A stretch of 64,000 bases of DNA from an uncultured Formosa sp. (GTDB taxonomy: Bacteria > Bacteroidota > Bacteroidia > Flavobacteriales > Flavobacteriaceae): assembly GCF_947500765.1 (NCBI RefSeq), contig NZ_CANMTH010000004.1:1-64000 (forward strand), given 5' to 3'. Shown one piece after another: positions 19,572 through 28,991 of this stretch. Every line of letters begins with the position of its first letter. Positions within the stretch are counted from its first letter, which is position 1. The notes under the pieces are model-generated. The model was not told where the DNA came from, did no database searches, and saw nothing but the letters and a program-made list of their open reading frames with translations. The position numbers were made by a program, and so were the translations under genes.

Positions 19572-21068
19572 ATGAATTACAGCCCCTTTAAAATATGCTT
19601 ATACATTTGTATCACGTTATTGATCATGTTTGGGGCCACTTATTTTAGTACATCAAAAACATTACCTAACGGAAAATCTGAAGACGGAATTACACTTCTC
19701 GGACAGACAATTAAATACCCTACAACAGCAGCATTTTTACTAACTCCCAAAGCTGAATCTAATAAAAGCAAAACAAAAGCGGTAGATAGTATAGTAAACA
19801 ATATTGAAGTTATAATTGAAGAGGAGGAAGAAGACATTTTTGTTGAAATTAAGAAGAAAGACACTGTTCCTAAAATCCCTAATCTTTCGAAAATTGATAC
19901 TTCTAAAATTCAGCGTATTTCATACCCTAAAAATAAAGATGAGTTTCTATCTCATTTAAAAACACAACTCAATGCTTCTCAATGCCGAATTATACATTAT
20001 GGCGATTCTCAAATAGAAGGAGACCGTATGTCTGGTTACATTAGAAATAAACTTCAGAATTTATACGGAGGTAACGGCCCTGGTTTTACACCTATAGCTC
20101 AGGTTTACGATAATATAAGTTCTGTTGTTATAGCTTCAAAGAACTGGACACGCCATGCTACTTTCGATCGTACAGTAAAACGTTTCGATCATAAAAAATA
20201 TGGTGCTTACACTACATTTTCAAGATTTACACCCTATTATGATATTGTCGCAGATAGCATCAATACAGATACCTTAAAAATTGAAAAAGCTAAGATTACC
20301 GTTAAACCTTCAGTAAAAACATATCGTCGTATGCGTAAGTTTACAACTATTGGGTTTCATTACGGAAATGCTCAACTTCCTATAACTATAAAGGTATTCG
20401 CCAATGGTACACTTATTAAGGAAGGCATTTTAATTGCTGATGGAGAATATCACGATTTCAAAATAAAACTAGCACAAACACCAACTGAGTTGACTTTTGA
20501 ATTAGAAGGAAAAATGAGTGCCGATTTTTACGGATTAACACTTGATGGAGACGAAGGTGTGTTACTAGATAATGTAGCTATGCGAGGCTCTGCAGGAACT
20601 GTTTTTGCAGGATTAAACAGTAAAAACTTTTCTCAGATGTATAAAGAATTAGATCCTAATATTCTAATTTTTCAATACGGAGGAAACGCAGTACCTTATG
20701 TAAAAGATTCTTTAGAAGTCGAACAGTATGTTGGGTATTTAAAAAATCATATCAACTGGTTAAGACGAAAAACAAATAATGCTAGCATTATTTATATTGG
20801 CCCTGCAGATATGACTACAACAGAAAATGGACAGATGAAAACCTACCCGCTTCTACCCTATTTAATCAATAAATTACAAGACATGTGTAAGCACAACGAT
20901 ATAGCCTATTGGAATACTTATAATGCTATGGGTGGCGAAAACTCTATGCAATATTGGGTAGACCAAAAATTAGCAGCAAGTGATTACACACATTTTTCAC
21001 TTTCGGGAACGAGGATAATTTCAGAATTATTCTTTCTCTCATTGTATATGGACTTAACAAACAAATAA
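19572..21068 (+). CDS. SGNH-hydrolase-like surface protein, first of acylation cassette
   Basis: 498 aa. One N-terminal membrane anchor (about residues 8-25) followed by a low-complexity acidic segment (EEEEEDIF around residue 85) and then an SGNH fold in the periplasm. Catalytic blocks: IIHYGDSQIEGD with the nucleophile Ser146, YGGN (block III asparagine) and DYTH near the end (Asp471, His474). The stop overlaps the next start by one base (TAATG), so translation is coupled. With the second SGNH protein and the MBOAT protein this resembles alginate-type or peptidoglycan-type O-acetylation systems, where MBOAT moves acetyl groups across the membrane and an SGNH partner transfers them to a glycan. 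Whether it transfers or removes acyl groups is not decided by sequence. Confidence 0.75.
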   Translation: MNYSPFKICLYICITLLIMFGATYFSTSKTLPNGKSEDGITLLGQTIKYPTTAAFLLTPKAESNKSKTKAVDSIVNNIEVIIEEEEEDIFVEIKKKDTVPKIPNLSKIDTSKIQRISYPKNKDEFLSHLKTQLNASQCRIIHYGDSQIEGDRMSGYIRNKLQNLYGGNGPGFTPIAQVYDNISSVVIASKNWTRHATFDRTVKRFDHKKYGAYTTFSRFTPYYDIVADSINTDTLKIEKAKITVKPSVKTYRRMRKFTTIGFHYGNAQLPITIKVFANGTLIKEGILIADGEYHDFKIKLAQTPTELTFELEGKMSADFYGLTLDGDEGVLLDNVAMRGSAGTVFAGLNSKNFSQMYKELDPNILIFQYGGNAVPYVKDSLEVEQYVGYLKNHINWLRRKTNNASIIYIGPADMTTTENGQMKTYPLLPYLINKLQDMCKHNDIAYWNTYNAMGGENSMQYWVDQKLAASDYTHFSLSGTRIISELFFLSLYMDLTNK

Positions 21069-22363
21069 TGAAAATTAAAATTTTAGTACTTTCTCTTTTA
21101 ATGTCGATGTCCACTTTGGCACAAGATTATATTTTAGATAGTATTACTCCCAAGTACGGACACCTTATAAATTTTAAAGCAAACACTTTTCAATATGCTT
21201 CAGAATCGCCATATTTTAAAAAGTTATTTAACGATTTAGATAGTGTTTATGCTGGAAAAAAGAAGAATATACACATCTTTCATATTGGAGGTTCTCATAT
21301 TCAAGCCGACATTTATTCTAATAAAATAAGAACCTACCTACAAAACATGAATGATGTTTCCTTAGGGCAACGTGGTTTTGTATACCCATTCCATTTAGCA
21401 CACACTAATAATCCAACAAATTACAGAATAGAAGCAGATAACGATCAATGGCAAGGCTACAGATGTTCGGTAAGAAAAGACAGTGTCGCCTGGGGATTAT
21501 CTGGTGTAAGTGCTGCTTTTAGAGGTATTGAAGATAAAATCTATGTAAAAGCTAATTACAAAAACTATACAAAAAAGCCATACACTTTTAACAAGTTACG
21601 CGTATTCTATAATACTTGGATGGAAGATTACGATTTAAATATTTCAGATTCTACTTTGGTGAGTTCAGATACCATAAATCTTGAAGGTATGTATAAAGAA
21701 TATCGTTTTAACAGAACTGTAGACTCCGTTGCATTACAAATTAAAATTAAAGATCCTACCTCTGTGTCTCCAGAGTTTTTATTAATGGGAATGGAATTTA
21801 TGAATGACGATCCTGGTATTGAATACACAACTATAGGTGTAAATGGGGCTAGTTTTGCATGGTATGAACGTGCTGCTTATTTTGAAAAACAGCTACAACT
21901 TTACCAACCTGATATGTTTATTATTTCTATAGGTACAAATGATGCCTATATGCCGAAAAAAGATTTTAATGCTGAAAAATTTAGAGACTATTACGAAAGT
22001 TTCATACAAATGATTCAACGTGCCAATCCGCAATGCGCTATTTTATTAACCGTACCCAACGACGACTATTATAAAAAATCTTATGCTAATCCTAATACAG
22101 CAACCCAACAACGAATTATATTAGAATTAACTCAAAAATACAGAATGGCTGTTTGGGATTTATATAGTATTATGGGAGGTTTGGGTGCGTCTAACAACTG
22201 GTATAAAGCTAAATTAATGCCTAGTGATCGTATTCATTTTACAAATCTAGGGTATAGTATAAAAGCCGATTTATTTATAAAAGCATTGGTAGATGCTTGG
22301 GCAGAATCGTCTGGAAAAGACAAAACACTTTTACTTAATCATTTTAAAAATTTAGATGAATAG
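21068..22363 (+). CDS. Second SGNH-hydrolase-like protein of acylation cassette
   Basis: 431 aa with a signal peptide (cleavage near LAQDY, residue 18), hence periplasmic or surface. SGNH blocks are IFHIGGSHIQAD with nucleophile Ser76, GVNGAS, IISIGTNDAY (block III Asn) and SDRIHF (Asp387, His390), so the catalytic set is complete. It shares layout with the preceding protein but they are divergent; they look like ancient paralogues or partners. The stop overlaps the start of the MBOAT gene by 8 nt. Probable role: acyl transfer to, or acyl removal from, a surface polysaccharide. Confidence 0.75.
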   Translation: MKIKILVLSLLMSMSTLAQDYILDSITPKYGHLINFKANTFQYASESPYFKKLFNDLDSVYAGKKKNIHIFHIGGSHIQADIYSNKIRTYLQNMNDVSLGQRGFVYPFHLAHTNNPTNYRIEADNDQWQGYRCSVRKDSVAWGLSGVSAAFRGIEDKIYVKANYKNYTKKPYTFNKLRVFYNTWMEDYDLNISDSTLVSSDTINLEGMYKEYRFNRTVDSVALQIKIKDPTSVSPEFLLMGMEFMNDDPGIEYTTIGVNGASFAWYERAAYFEKQLQLYQPDMFIISIGTNDAYMPKKDFNAEKFRDYYESFIQMIQRANPQCAILLTVPNDDYYKKSYANPNTATQQRIILELTQKYRMAVWDLYSIMGGLGASNNWYKAKLMPSDRIHFTNLGYSIKADLFIKALVDAWAESSGKDKTLLLNHFKNLDE

Positions 22364-24014
22364 GTTATACGATATTTTTACTTTTTCGGAAGATTTTCCT
22401 TTAATATTTACGCAAGTAAACTTCTGGATATTCTTTGCTGTGGCTTATTTTATATTTGCATTAATCTATAAAAAGATACCACTCCGAAATTCGTATTTAT
22501 TCTTTATATCTCTATTTTTCTATTATAAAACGAGTGGCTTATTCATTGGAATTTTAATTTTCAGTACACTAGTCGACTTCTTTATAGGTAAAAATATTTA
22601 TAAAAGTGAAAACAAAAATAAACGTTTAACTCTAGTCACGTTAAGTGTTTTCATTAACTTATTTGTCCTTTGCTATTTTAAATATGCATACTTTTTTACC
22701 GATGCATTCAATACGCTTTTTAGCACCAACTACGAAGTATTTAATCTATTAGCACAGTGGGGAAACAGCTTTAACAATCAGAATTATTTTACAGTTGATA
22801 AGATTATCCTCCCTGTTGGAATTTCGTTTTACACCTTTCAAACTATAAGCTATAGTGTAGATATTTACAGAAAGAAACTCAAACCTTTAAATTCTATTCT
22901 AGATTTTGGTTTTTTCGTCAGTTTTTTTCCGCAGTTAGTAGCTGGACCAATTGTTAGAGCAGAAAGTTTTGTGCCTCAAATATCAAAGCCAACTTTACTA
23001 ACCAAACATCACTTCGATACAGGAACATATTTAATTTTAAAAGGACTTATTAAGAAAATGCTTTTTGCAGATTTTATTGCCATGCATTTTCTAGATCGTG
23101 TTTTCGATACACCAGAAATGTTTTCTGGTTTTGCCAATATTATGGCCATGATTGGATATTCACTCCAAATATATGGTGACTTTTCAGGGTATACAGATAT
23201 TGCTATCGGCCTCGCTCTACTTATGGGATTTGAGTTACCTGTAAACTTTAATTCTCCGTATAAAGCTACTAATGCTGGCGATTTCTGGAAACGTTGGCAT
23301 ATTTCTTTATCAACATGGTTACGCGATTACTTATACATTCCGCTTGGAGGAAATAGAAAAGGAAGTTACGCATCTTACATTATATTAAGTATCATTTTAC
23401 TTGGTACTATGATTGCTTTTAGAAACATGATTATAGTAAGTACCATTCTTATAGTTTCGTTAGTTCTATTTATTATATCTCTTTATAATTACAAAGTCAG
23501 AAATCATATTAATACTAATATTAACTTAATGCTAACCATGTTAATTGGAGGATTATGGCATGGAGCGTCTTGGAAATTTGTAATCTGGGGAGGATTAAAC
23601 GGATTGGGTATTGTAGTTTACAAATTCTGGAGAAAAATAAGTCCTTACGAATTCAAAAATCAATGGTATGTGCGTTGTTGGAAAATATTAATCACCTTTA
23701 TCTTTATTACGTTTACGCGTATTTATTTTAGAGGAGAAAGTATGGGGCATATTTCTAGATGGTTTTCTCAAGTTATACATAATATGGATTGGATACATGC
23801 CGTAGATTTATTGATTCATTATCAAACTGTATTTTGGGTTATGGCTATAGGTTATATTACACATTGGCTACCACAAAACATAAAAACCTCAATAGAAGAG
23901 TTTTATGCTAAAAGTCCTGTTTTTGTGAAAATTTTACTAGGTGCATTTACGGGAATTATTTGTTATCAAGCGTATTCTAGCGATTTTCAGCCTTTTATCT
24001 ATTTTCAATTCTAA
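22356..24014 (+). CDS. MBOAT family O-acyltransferase
   Basis: 552 aa polytopic inner-membrane protein of the AlgI/DltB/PatA type. Family hallmarks: ILPVGISFYTFQTISYSVDIYRK, FFPQLVAGPIVRAESF, WHISLSTWLRDYLYIPLGGN and the catalytic histidine in GGLWHGASW (His402). These proteins take an acyl group, usually acetyl, from a cytoplasmic donor and pass it across the membrane. It is the last gene of a coupled three-gene cassette with two SGNH proteins. No glycan synthesis genes are adjacent, so the acceptor is unknown. Confidence 0.88.
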   Translation: MNRLYDIFTFSEDFPLIFTQVNFWIFFAVAYFIFALIYKKIPLRNSYLFFISLFFYYKTSGLFIGILIFSTLVDFFIGKNIYKSENKNKRLTLVTLSVFINLFVLCYFKYAYFFTDAFNTLFSTNYEVFNLLAQWGNSFNNQNYFTVDKIILPVGISFYTFQTISYSVDIYRKKLKPLNSILDFGFFVSFFPQLVAGPIVRAESFVPQISKPTLLTKHHFDTGTYLILKGLIKKMLFADFIAMHFLDRVFDTPEMFSGFANIMAMIGYSLQIYGDFSGYTDIAIGLALLMGFELPVNFNSPYKATNAGDFWKRWHISLSTWLRDYLYIPLGGNRKGSYASYIILSIILLGTMIAFRNMIIVSTILIVSLVLFIISLYNYKVRNHINTNINLMLTMLIGGLWHGASWKFVIWGGLNGLGIVVYKFWRKISPYEFKNQWYVRCWKILITFIFITFTRIYFRGESMGHISRWFSQVIHNMDWIHAVDLLIHYQTVFWVMAIGYITHWLPQNIKTSIEEFYAKSPVFVKILLGAFTGIICYQAYSSDFQPFIYFQF

Positions 24015-24139
24015 AACACACCATTTAATTATTCATTATTTAACCCCTATTTTTTTATACTATTTTTAAGGAATTAATAGAGATATTCTTCATTAGTTCT
24101 CAAAAACTCAGTATTTTTACATTCTAAAATTTATAAAAA

Positions 24140-24958
24140 ATGTCTGCAGCACAAAAAGATTACAAAAAAGTCACTGTAAAAACATTAAGTGATATGAAAG
24201 CTAATGGAGAAAAAATTTCTATGCTAACAGCTTACGATTATACAATGGCCAGAATTGTTGATGGTGCAGGCTTAGATGTTATTCTTGTAGGTGATTCTGC
24301 GAGTAATGTTATGGCTGGTTATCAAACCACCTTACCCATTACTTTAGACCAAATGATTTATCATGCATCTTCTGTAGTTCGCGGAGTAAGTCGAGCATTA
24401 ATTGTTGTCGACTTACCTTTTGGAAGTTACCAAAGTGACCCTAAAGAAGCATTACGTTCTGCCATTAGAATTATGAAGGAAAGTGGCGCTCATTCTATAA
24501 AAGTAGAAGGCGGTAAAGAAATTAAAGAATCTATTAAACGCATTTTAAACGCGGGTATTCCTGTTATGGGACACCTAGGATTAACACCTCAATCTATATA
24601 TAAATTTGGTACGTTTACAGTACGTGCTAAGGAAGAAGAAGAAGCTAAAAAATTAAAACAAGACGCTTTAATGTTACAAAAAGCAGGTTGTTTTGCTATT
24701 GTTCTTGAAAAAATTCCTGCTAAGCTAGCTAAAGAAGTTGCTGAAAGTTTAACAATCCCTGTTATTGGAATTGGTGCTGGTAATGGTGTAGACGGACAAG
24801 TTTTAGTACTTCATGATATGATTGGAATGACTAAAGAATTTCATCCTAGATTTTTACGTCGCTATTTAAATTTATATGAAGATATGACCAATGCCCTATC
24901 TCAATATGTTACAGATGTTAAATCTGTAGATTTTCCTAACGAAGACGAACAATATTAG
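24140..24958 (+). CDS. panB: 3-methyl-2-oxobutanoate hydroxymethyltransferase
   Basis: 272 aa cytoplasmic TIM-barrel enzyme making ketopantoate for pantothenate and coenzyme A. Motifs in order: [38 protein letters not shown] (metal-binding Asp), VVDLPFGSY (second Asp), GHLGLTPQS, the catalytic Glu in AIVLEKIP and [19 protein letters not shown]. Length is normal. It starts 125 nt after the MBOAT gene; the region has a TATTTTTA sequence but no convincing promoter. The next gene follows after 36 nt and is probably co-transcribed. Confidence 0.96.
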   Translation: MSAAQKDYKKVTVKTLSDMKANGEKISMLTAYDYTMARIVDGAGLDVILVGDSASNVMAGYQTTLPITLDQMIYHASSVVRGVSRALIVVDLPFGSYQSDPKEALRSAIRIMKESGAHSIKVEGGKEIKESIKRILNAGIPVMGHLGLTPQSIYKFGTFTVRAKEEEEAKKLKQDALMLQKAGCFAIVLEKIPAKLAKEVAESLTIPVIGIGAGNGVDGQVLVLHDMIGMTKEFHPRFLRRYLNLYEDMTNALSQYVTDVKSVDFPNEDEQY

Positions 24959-24994
24959 ATTAAGTAAACTAACAAATTAAACATTCGCGAATTA

Positions 24995-25693
24995 GTGGCT
25001 GAAAAAATTATATCCAACAAATCTAATCTCCAAGTTCTTTTTGAAGACAATCATATTATAGTGATAAATAAACGTGCAGGAGACATTGTACAAGGAGATA
25101 AAACAGGAGACAAACCACTAAGCGACGTTGTAAAAGAGTATATAAAGGACAAATACAACAAACCAGGCAACGTTTATTTGGGTGTTGTACACCGTCTAGA
25201 TCGTCCAACAACAGGTTTGGTTATTTTTGCTAAAACAAGTAAAGCATTAACGCGATTAAATGCGATGTTTGTAAAAAAAGAAATAGATAAAACCTATTGG
25301 GCTTTGGTACATAGCGCACCGCCAAAAGAAAAAGATACGTTAGTTAATTGGTTGAAAAAAAATCCAAAAAACAATAAATCTACAGCCTACATCAAAGAAA
25401 TAGAAGATAGTAAAAAGGCCATTTTACATTATACACTACTAAAAAAGTTAGATCGTTATATACTGCTTGAAATTGAATTAGAGACAGGACGCCATCATCA
25501 AATTAGATGTCAGCTTTCTAATATTGGTTGTATTATTAAAGGCGATTTAAAATATGGTGCAGATAGAAGTAATAAGGATGCAAGTATACATTTACATGCA
25601 AGGCATATTCAATTTATTCATCCAGTAACAAAAGAAGATATTTATATTACTGCTCCTCTACCTAAAGATCCGGTTTGGGATGCTTGCTTATAA
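24995..25693 (+). CDS. RluA-family pseudouridine synthase
   Basis: 232 aa enzyme that isomerises uridine to pseudouridine in RNA. The catalytic motif is GVVHRLDRPTTGLVIFAK (Asp in HRLD) and the C-terminal LETGRHHQIRCQLS is typical of RluA/RluC/RluD. There is no S4 RNA-binding domain; the protein starts directly at VLFEDNHIIVINK, as in RluA or TruC-like members. The start is GTG at 24995; no ATG is available before the conserved core. Which rRNA or tRNA uridine it modifies cannot be told. It converges on the kinase gene ending at 25695 with only one base between them. Confidence 0.9.
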   Translation: MAEKIISNKSNLQVLFEDNHIIVINKRAGDIVQGDKTGDKPLSDVVKEYIKDKYNKPGNVYLGVVHRLDRPTTGLVIFAKTSKALTRLNAMFVKKEIDKTYWALVHSAPPKEKDTLVNWLKKNPKNNKSTAYIKEIEDSKKAILHYTLLKKLDRYILLEIELETGRHHQIRCQLSNIGCIIKGDLKYGADRSNKDASIHLHARHIQFIHPVTKEDIYITAPLPKDPVWDACL

Positions 25694-25694
25694 A

Positions 25695-26519
25695 TTATAC
25701 AGAACGATATTTATATTTTATTTCAAGTTGTACACCTTCTTTTAGTTTAGATGTTATTTTTAAATCTGCACGAATTAGCTTTGCTCTACTTTTCATATTT
25801 ATAAGGCCAGATCCTTTTTCAATATTATTAATATCAAATCCCACACCATCATCATTTGCTTTTATAATTATAAATCCTGGTTTAAAACTAATATTCACTT
25901 CTAGTAAAGAGGCTTCAGAATATTTTATGGTATTCGAGAAAAACTCTTGTAATATTCTGAACAAAATAATGCTATCTTTTCCCTTTTTAAAATGACTAGA
26001 ATCACCTTCAACAGTAAGTTTAGCATTAATCAATCCTAATGTATTAAACCGCTTAATTTCTGTGTTTACAGATTCTTCTAATCCTCGATATACAATAACA
26101 TCACTATTTAGTAATTTTGAAAGCGAACGTAATTCTTGTAAACTTTCTTTCACCAAATGTTTACTTTCCATAAAAGAATCTTGTAAATCTGAGCTTACCT
26201 CATGCATTAATACACTAAGTTGCATATTGGCTACAGATAATAACTGACCAACATTATCGTGTAAATCCTGTCCGATATTCTTTAAAATTTCTTCCTGAAT
26301 TTCTATTTGTGTTTTAGATATTTCTTCTTCAAAAAGTTGTTGTTGCTTTAATTTTTCTTGTAATAATTTATTTTTTCGTTTCTGAAATATTAAAAAAAAC
26401 AATATAAAAATACTTACAAGTACTACTAAAACACCAATCATATAGATCAAAAAATGGCGTTCAGAATCTGTAACCACATATACCTCTACGATAGAATCAT
26501 TTAAAATAGACAATATCAT
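25695..26519 (-). CDS. Short sensor histidine kinase, cassette copy 2
   Basis: 274 aa. One membrane helix (about 22-45) after only about 20 extracytoplasmic residues, then a basic coiled coil, a HisKA_3-type dimerisation domain with phosphate acceptor His87 in NIGQDLHDNVGQLLSVA, and an HATPase domain (N-box FFSNTIKYSEA, G1 DDGVGFD, G2 GSGLINMKSRA). This is a NarL/DesK-class kinase without a recognisable sensor domain. It overlaps the upstream membrane-protein gene by 4 nt (ATGA), suggesting the seven-helix partner does the sensing. No response regulator is encoded in this window. The kinase at 28185-28991 is a close paralogue. Confidence 0.85.
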   Translation of the reverse strand: MILSILNDSIVEVYVVTDSERHFLIYMIGVLVVLVSIFILFFLIFQKRKNKLLQEKLKQQQLFEEEISKTQIEIQEEILKNIGQDLHDNVGQLLSVANMQLSVLMHEVSSDLQDSFMESKHLVKESLQELRSLSKLLNSDVIVYRGLEESVNTEIKRFNTLGLINAKLTVEGDSSHFKKGKDSIILFRILQEFFSNTIKYSEASLLEVNISFKPGFIIIKANDDGVGFDINNIEKGSGLINMKSRAKLIRADLKITSKLKEGVQLEIKYKYRSV

Positions 26520-27241
26520 AAGTGTAACGATTTTTCTGGTTTACAAAACGCCAACGCTAAAGTAAAAGTGCCGTACATTATTGCATTTGCAAATAATCTA
26601 GTGAGACTTATTAATTTTATAAGCTCTGTACTATCTACAAATACAAATTTCTGATAGAAATAAAGAGGCATGGTAATTATCCACCAAAAAAATAAACTCA
26701 TACTTATGTAAAAATAAATGGATTTATAAAATGATAAGATAATATCACTTTGTAACACATTTAAAAAATAAAGTACAATAGCTATTAAAATAATAATAGA
26801 GCCAAACATTTTATTGAATGTTAAAACCGTTTTAAAAAACTGATCAATGTGTATTAACGTATAAATACTAATACAAACAACAAATACGTAGGTGCTAAAA
26901 TTTAAAACCGTTTTATAGTTTTTAATATGTATAATTTGTTGGTAAAAAAATGACCAAAATAAAACACTACCAATGGTCCAAAACAAACCATACCACCAAT
27001 AATTAGAGTAAAAAAACTTATATTTTAAGAGGTACCCATAATTTTCAAAAACACCCCCTGGATTTAAATGTATAGGGATGCTTCCTCCTATTTCTACGAA
27101 GACAGAATAAAATATAAATAAGATGAAATATTTTATGGGTGTGTTTTTATATTTTCTGTAGGTTACAAGCCCAATAATAAGTGCGGTATATTCAAAACCT
27201 TTAGTTAATTCTGAATAATATTTAAGAAAAAAATCGCCCAT
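26516..27241 (-). CDS. Seven-helix membrane protein, cassette copy 2
   Basis: 241 aa with about seven hydrophobic segments and almost no soluble loops; family not recognised. It is clearly related to the protein at 28967-29668: both have (L)QSDxIxxFYKSIYFYIS, a W-(L/I)-I-T-x-P-L-x-F-Y segment and end with a C-(N/K)-P-E motif. It lies 10 nt after the small protein gene and overlaps the kinase gene by 4 nt. I infer that it senses a signal in or near the membrane and controls the adjacent kinase, by analogy with other 7-helix kinase-linked receptors; there is no direct evidence for ligand or mechanism. Confidence 0.7.
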   Translation of the reverse strand: MGDFFLKYYSELTKGFEYTALIIGLVTYRKYKNTPIKYFILFIFYSVFVEIGGSIPIHLNPGGVFENYGYLLKYKFFYSNYWWYGLFWTIGSVLFWSFFYQQIIHIKNYKTVLNFSTYVFVVCISIYTLIHIDQFFKTVLTFNKMFGSIIILIAIVLYFLNVLQSDIILSFYKSIYFYISMSLFFWWIITMPLYFYQKFVFVDSTELIKLISLTRLFANAIMYGTFTLALAFCKPEKSLHL

Positions 27242-27251
27242 ACTTTATCTA

Positions 27252-27821
27252 CTAATTTGGATATGTACTACTTGGTGGACGTCCGAGCTCGCCTTCGTTT
27301 AAAGGTGAACCTTCTGGAATATCGGCAATTTTTAATACAGTATTTACAGGAAAAACGCTACTTTTAGAAATTGTAGCATCGTAAGTGGAGACCATAAATA
27401 CGGTAGTATATCCTGCTTTATATTGATCTGGATTGTTCTCTGGATAGGTTGCTAAATACACACGCACTCCATTAACAGTATATTTTTTATCTAATAAGTT
27501 TTCAGCTTCATATTTTGTGTATTCCAAAAAGCTTTCTATCTCTTCTATAGAGAACCATACCGAACGATTATCTTCTCGATCTATACTTTTATTTATTAAT
27601 TTATATCTAGAATCGTAGCCTTTAGATAATGCTTTGGCACGTTTTGTAGTAATAATTCCTTTTGGTCTTTTTAAATCTTTTGGTGCCTTCTTTCCAACAT
27701 CTATTGGTTTATTCACGTCTTCATTTATATTCATTTGTAAATTAGGACTATTTTGTTTCATTAAATGAGAACCAAGCACGCCTATAAGAATACCAAATAA
27801 TACAAATACTAATTTTTTCAT
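27252..27821 (-). CDS. Small conserved cassette protein with membrane anchor, copy 2
   Basis: 189 aa, family not recognised. An N-terminal hydrophobic helix (about residues 3-20) would anchor or export it. The core (about 50-150: RPKGIITTKRAKALSKGY, NRSVWFSIEEIESFLEY, AGYTTVFMVS) and the end (IPEG..LN.G..G.PP...YP) match the protein at 29677-30102. The paralogue lacks the anchor. It is first in its three-gene unit. The ending in repeated Pro/Gly suggests a short flexible tail that may contact a partner. Confidence 0.65.
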   Translation of the reverse strand: MKKLVFVLFGILIGVLGSHLMKQNSPNLQMNINEDVNKPIDVGKKAPKDLKRPKGIITTKRAKALSKGYDSRYKLINKSIDREDNRSVWFSIEEIESFLEYTKYEAENLLDKKYTVNGVRVYLATYPENNPDQYKAGYTTVFMVSTYDATISKSSVFPVNTVLKIADIPEGSPLNEGELGRPPSSTYPN

Positions 27822-28184
27822 TTCTGTTTAATTTTATTAGTTAGCTATTCATTGTGGGGCTATTATTAATAACAATTAACTATCATCTCAGCCTAATTTT
27901 ATACAAATCAGGCTATGATATATCTTGTTTATAAATTATAATCCTACAATCGTTTTTGAATTGCTATTAATTAATCTTACAAAAATGATTTATGTCTTTC
28001 AAGAAACATCTTAAAAGACAACTTTATAAATATATGATTTTAAATTGATTACACTATAATAATAGTATTCTTATTTAATATTAAATTAAAGCTATACTAC
28101 ATTTTAAAACGGATAATACCTTTGAATATAAATATCTATAAAACGACATTCAAATACATATGATTTTGAAAACCGTTTTACAGA
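27822..28184. other. Gap between the two kinase cassettes
   Basis: About 360 AT-rich bases. The only structure seen is the inverted repeat at 27890-27914. No coding frame or terminator with a T-run is evident, so the two cassettes may be read through or separately started. Confidence 0.4.
27890..27914. repeat. Inverted repeat upstream of cassette copy 2
   Basis: AGCCTAATTT and AAATCAGGCT pair at 9 of 10 positions around a 5-nt spacer, 70-90 nt upstream of the ATG at 27821. It may be a regulator site or a leader hairpin. Confidence 0.4.
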
Positions 28185-28991
28185 TTAGTTAGAACGATAC
28201 GGATATTTTATTTGAAGAGTAACGCCTTCTTTAGGCTTGGAAGACAAATTAAAATCTGCATGAATAAGCTCTGCACGACTTTTCATATTTATTAAACCTG
28301 AACCTTTTTCAATCTCGTTTATATTGAATCCTACGCCATCGTCTGAGGCTTCAATTGACACATACTCGTGTGTATAATTAATATATACTTTTAAAGAAGA
28401 AGCTTCAGAATATCTGATTGTATTAGAGAAAAACTCTTGTAATATTCTAAAAAGTATAATACTATCTTTTGCATTTTCGAAAAAATTAGCATCTCCTTTT
28501 ATAATTAACTCTGTATTAATTAAGTTTAATTTATTAAAACGTTCTATTTCTGTATTTATAGATTCTTGAAATCCACGATGTGCAATAACATCACTATTCA
28601 ATGATTTTGAAAGAGACCGCAATTCTTGTAAACTCTCCTTCACTAAATCTTTACTTTCTAAAAAAGATGCTTGTAATTCGGTGCCTACTTGTTTAGCAAG
28701 CATGCTTAACTGCATGTTAGCTACAGATAATAATTGGCCTACATTATCGTGTAAATCTTGTCCTATATTTTTTAAGGTTTGTTCTTGAATTTCAATTTGT
28801 GTTTTAACAATTTCTTCTTCAAATAAACGTTGTTGCTTAATTTTATCTAATAACAACTTGTTTTTTCGTTTTTGAAATACAATAAAGAACACAATAATGA
28901 GTGTACAAACAATAAACAGTACCCCAATCATATAAATTAATAAATACCTTTCGGCAGATGTGCTTACTAACGGTTCTCCGGATTGCACCAT
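28185..28991 (-). CDS. Short sensor histidine kinase, cassette copy 1
   Basis: 268 aa, paralogue of the kinase at 25695-26519 over its whole length. About 15 N-terminal extracytoplasmic residues, one membrane helix (about 17-40), coiled coil, HisKA_3 with acceptor His81 (NIGQDLHDNVGQLLSVA), then HATPase with FFSNTIRYSEA, DDGVGFN and GSGLINMKSRAE. All catalytic boxes look intact. Its start lies 25 nt inside the upstream membrane-protein gene, so translation is coupled. No receiver-domain gene is adjacent. Confidence 0.85.
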   Translation of the reverse strand: MVQSGEPLVSTSAERYLLIYMIGVLFIVCTLIIVFFIVFQKRKNKLLLDKIKQQRLFEEEIVKTQIEIQEQTLKNIGQDLHDNVGQLLSVANMQLSMLAKQVGTELQASFLESKDLVKESLQELRSLSKSLNSDVIAHRGFQESINTEIERFNKLNLINTELIIKGDANFFENAKDSIILFRILQEFFSNTIRYSEASSLKVYINYTHEYVSIEASDDGVGFNINEIEKGSGLINMKSRAELIHADFNLSSKPKEGVTLQIKYPYRSN

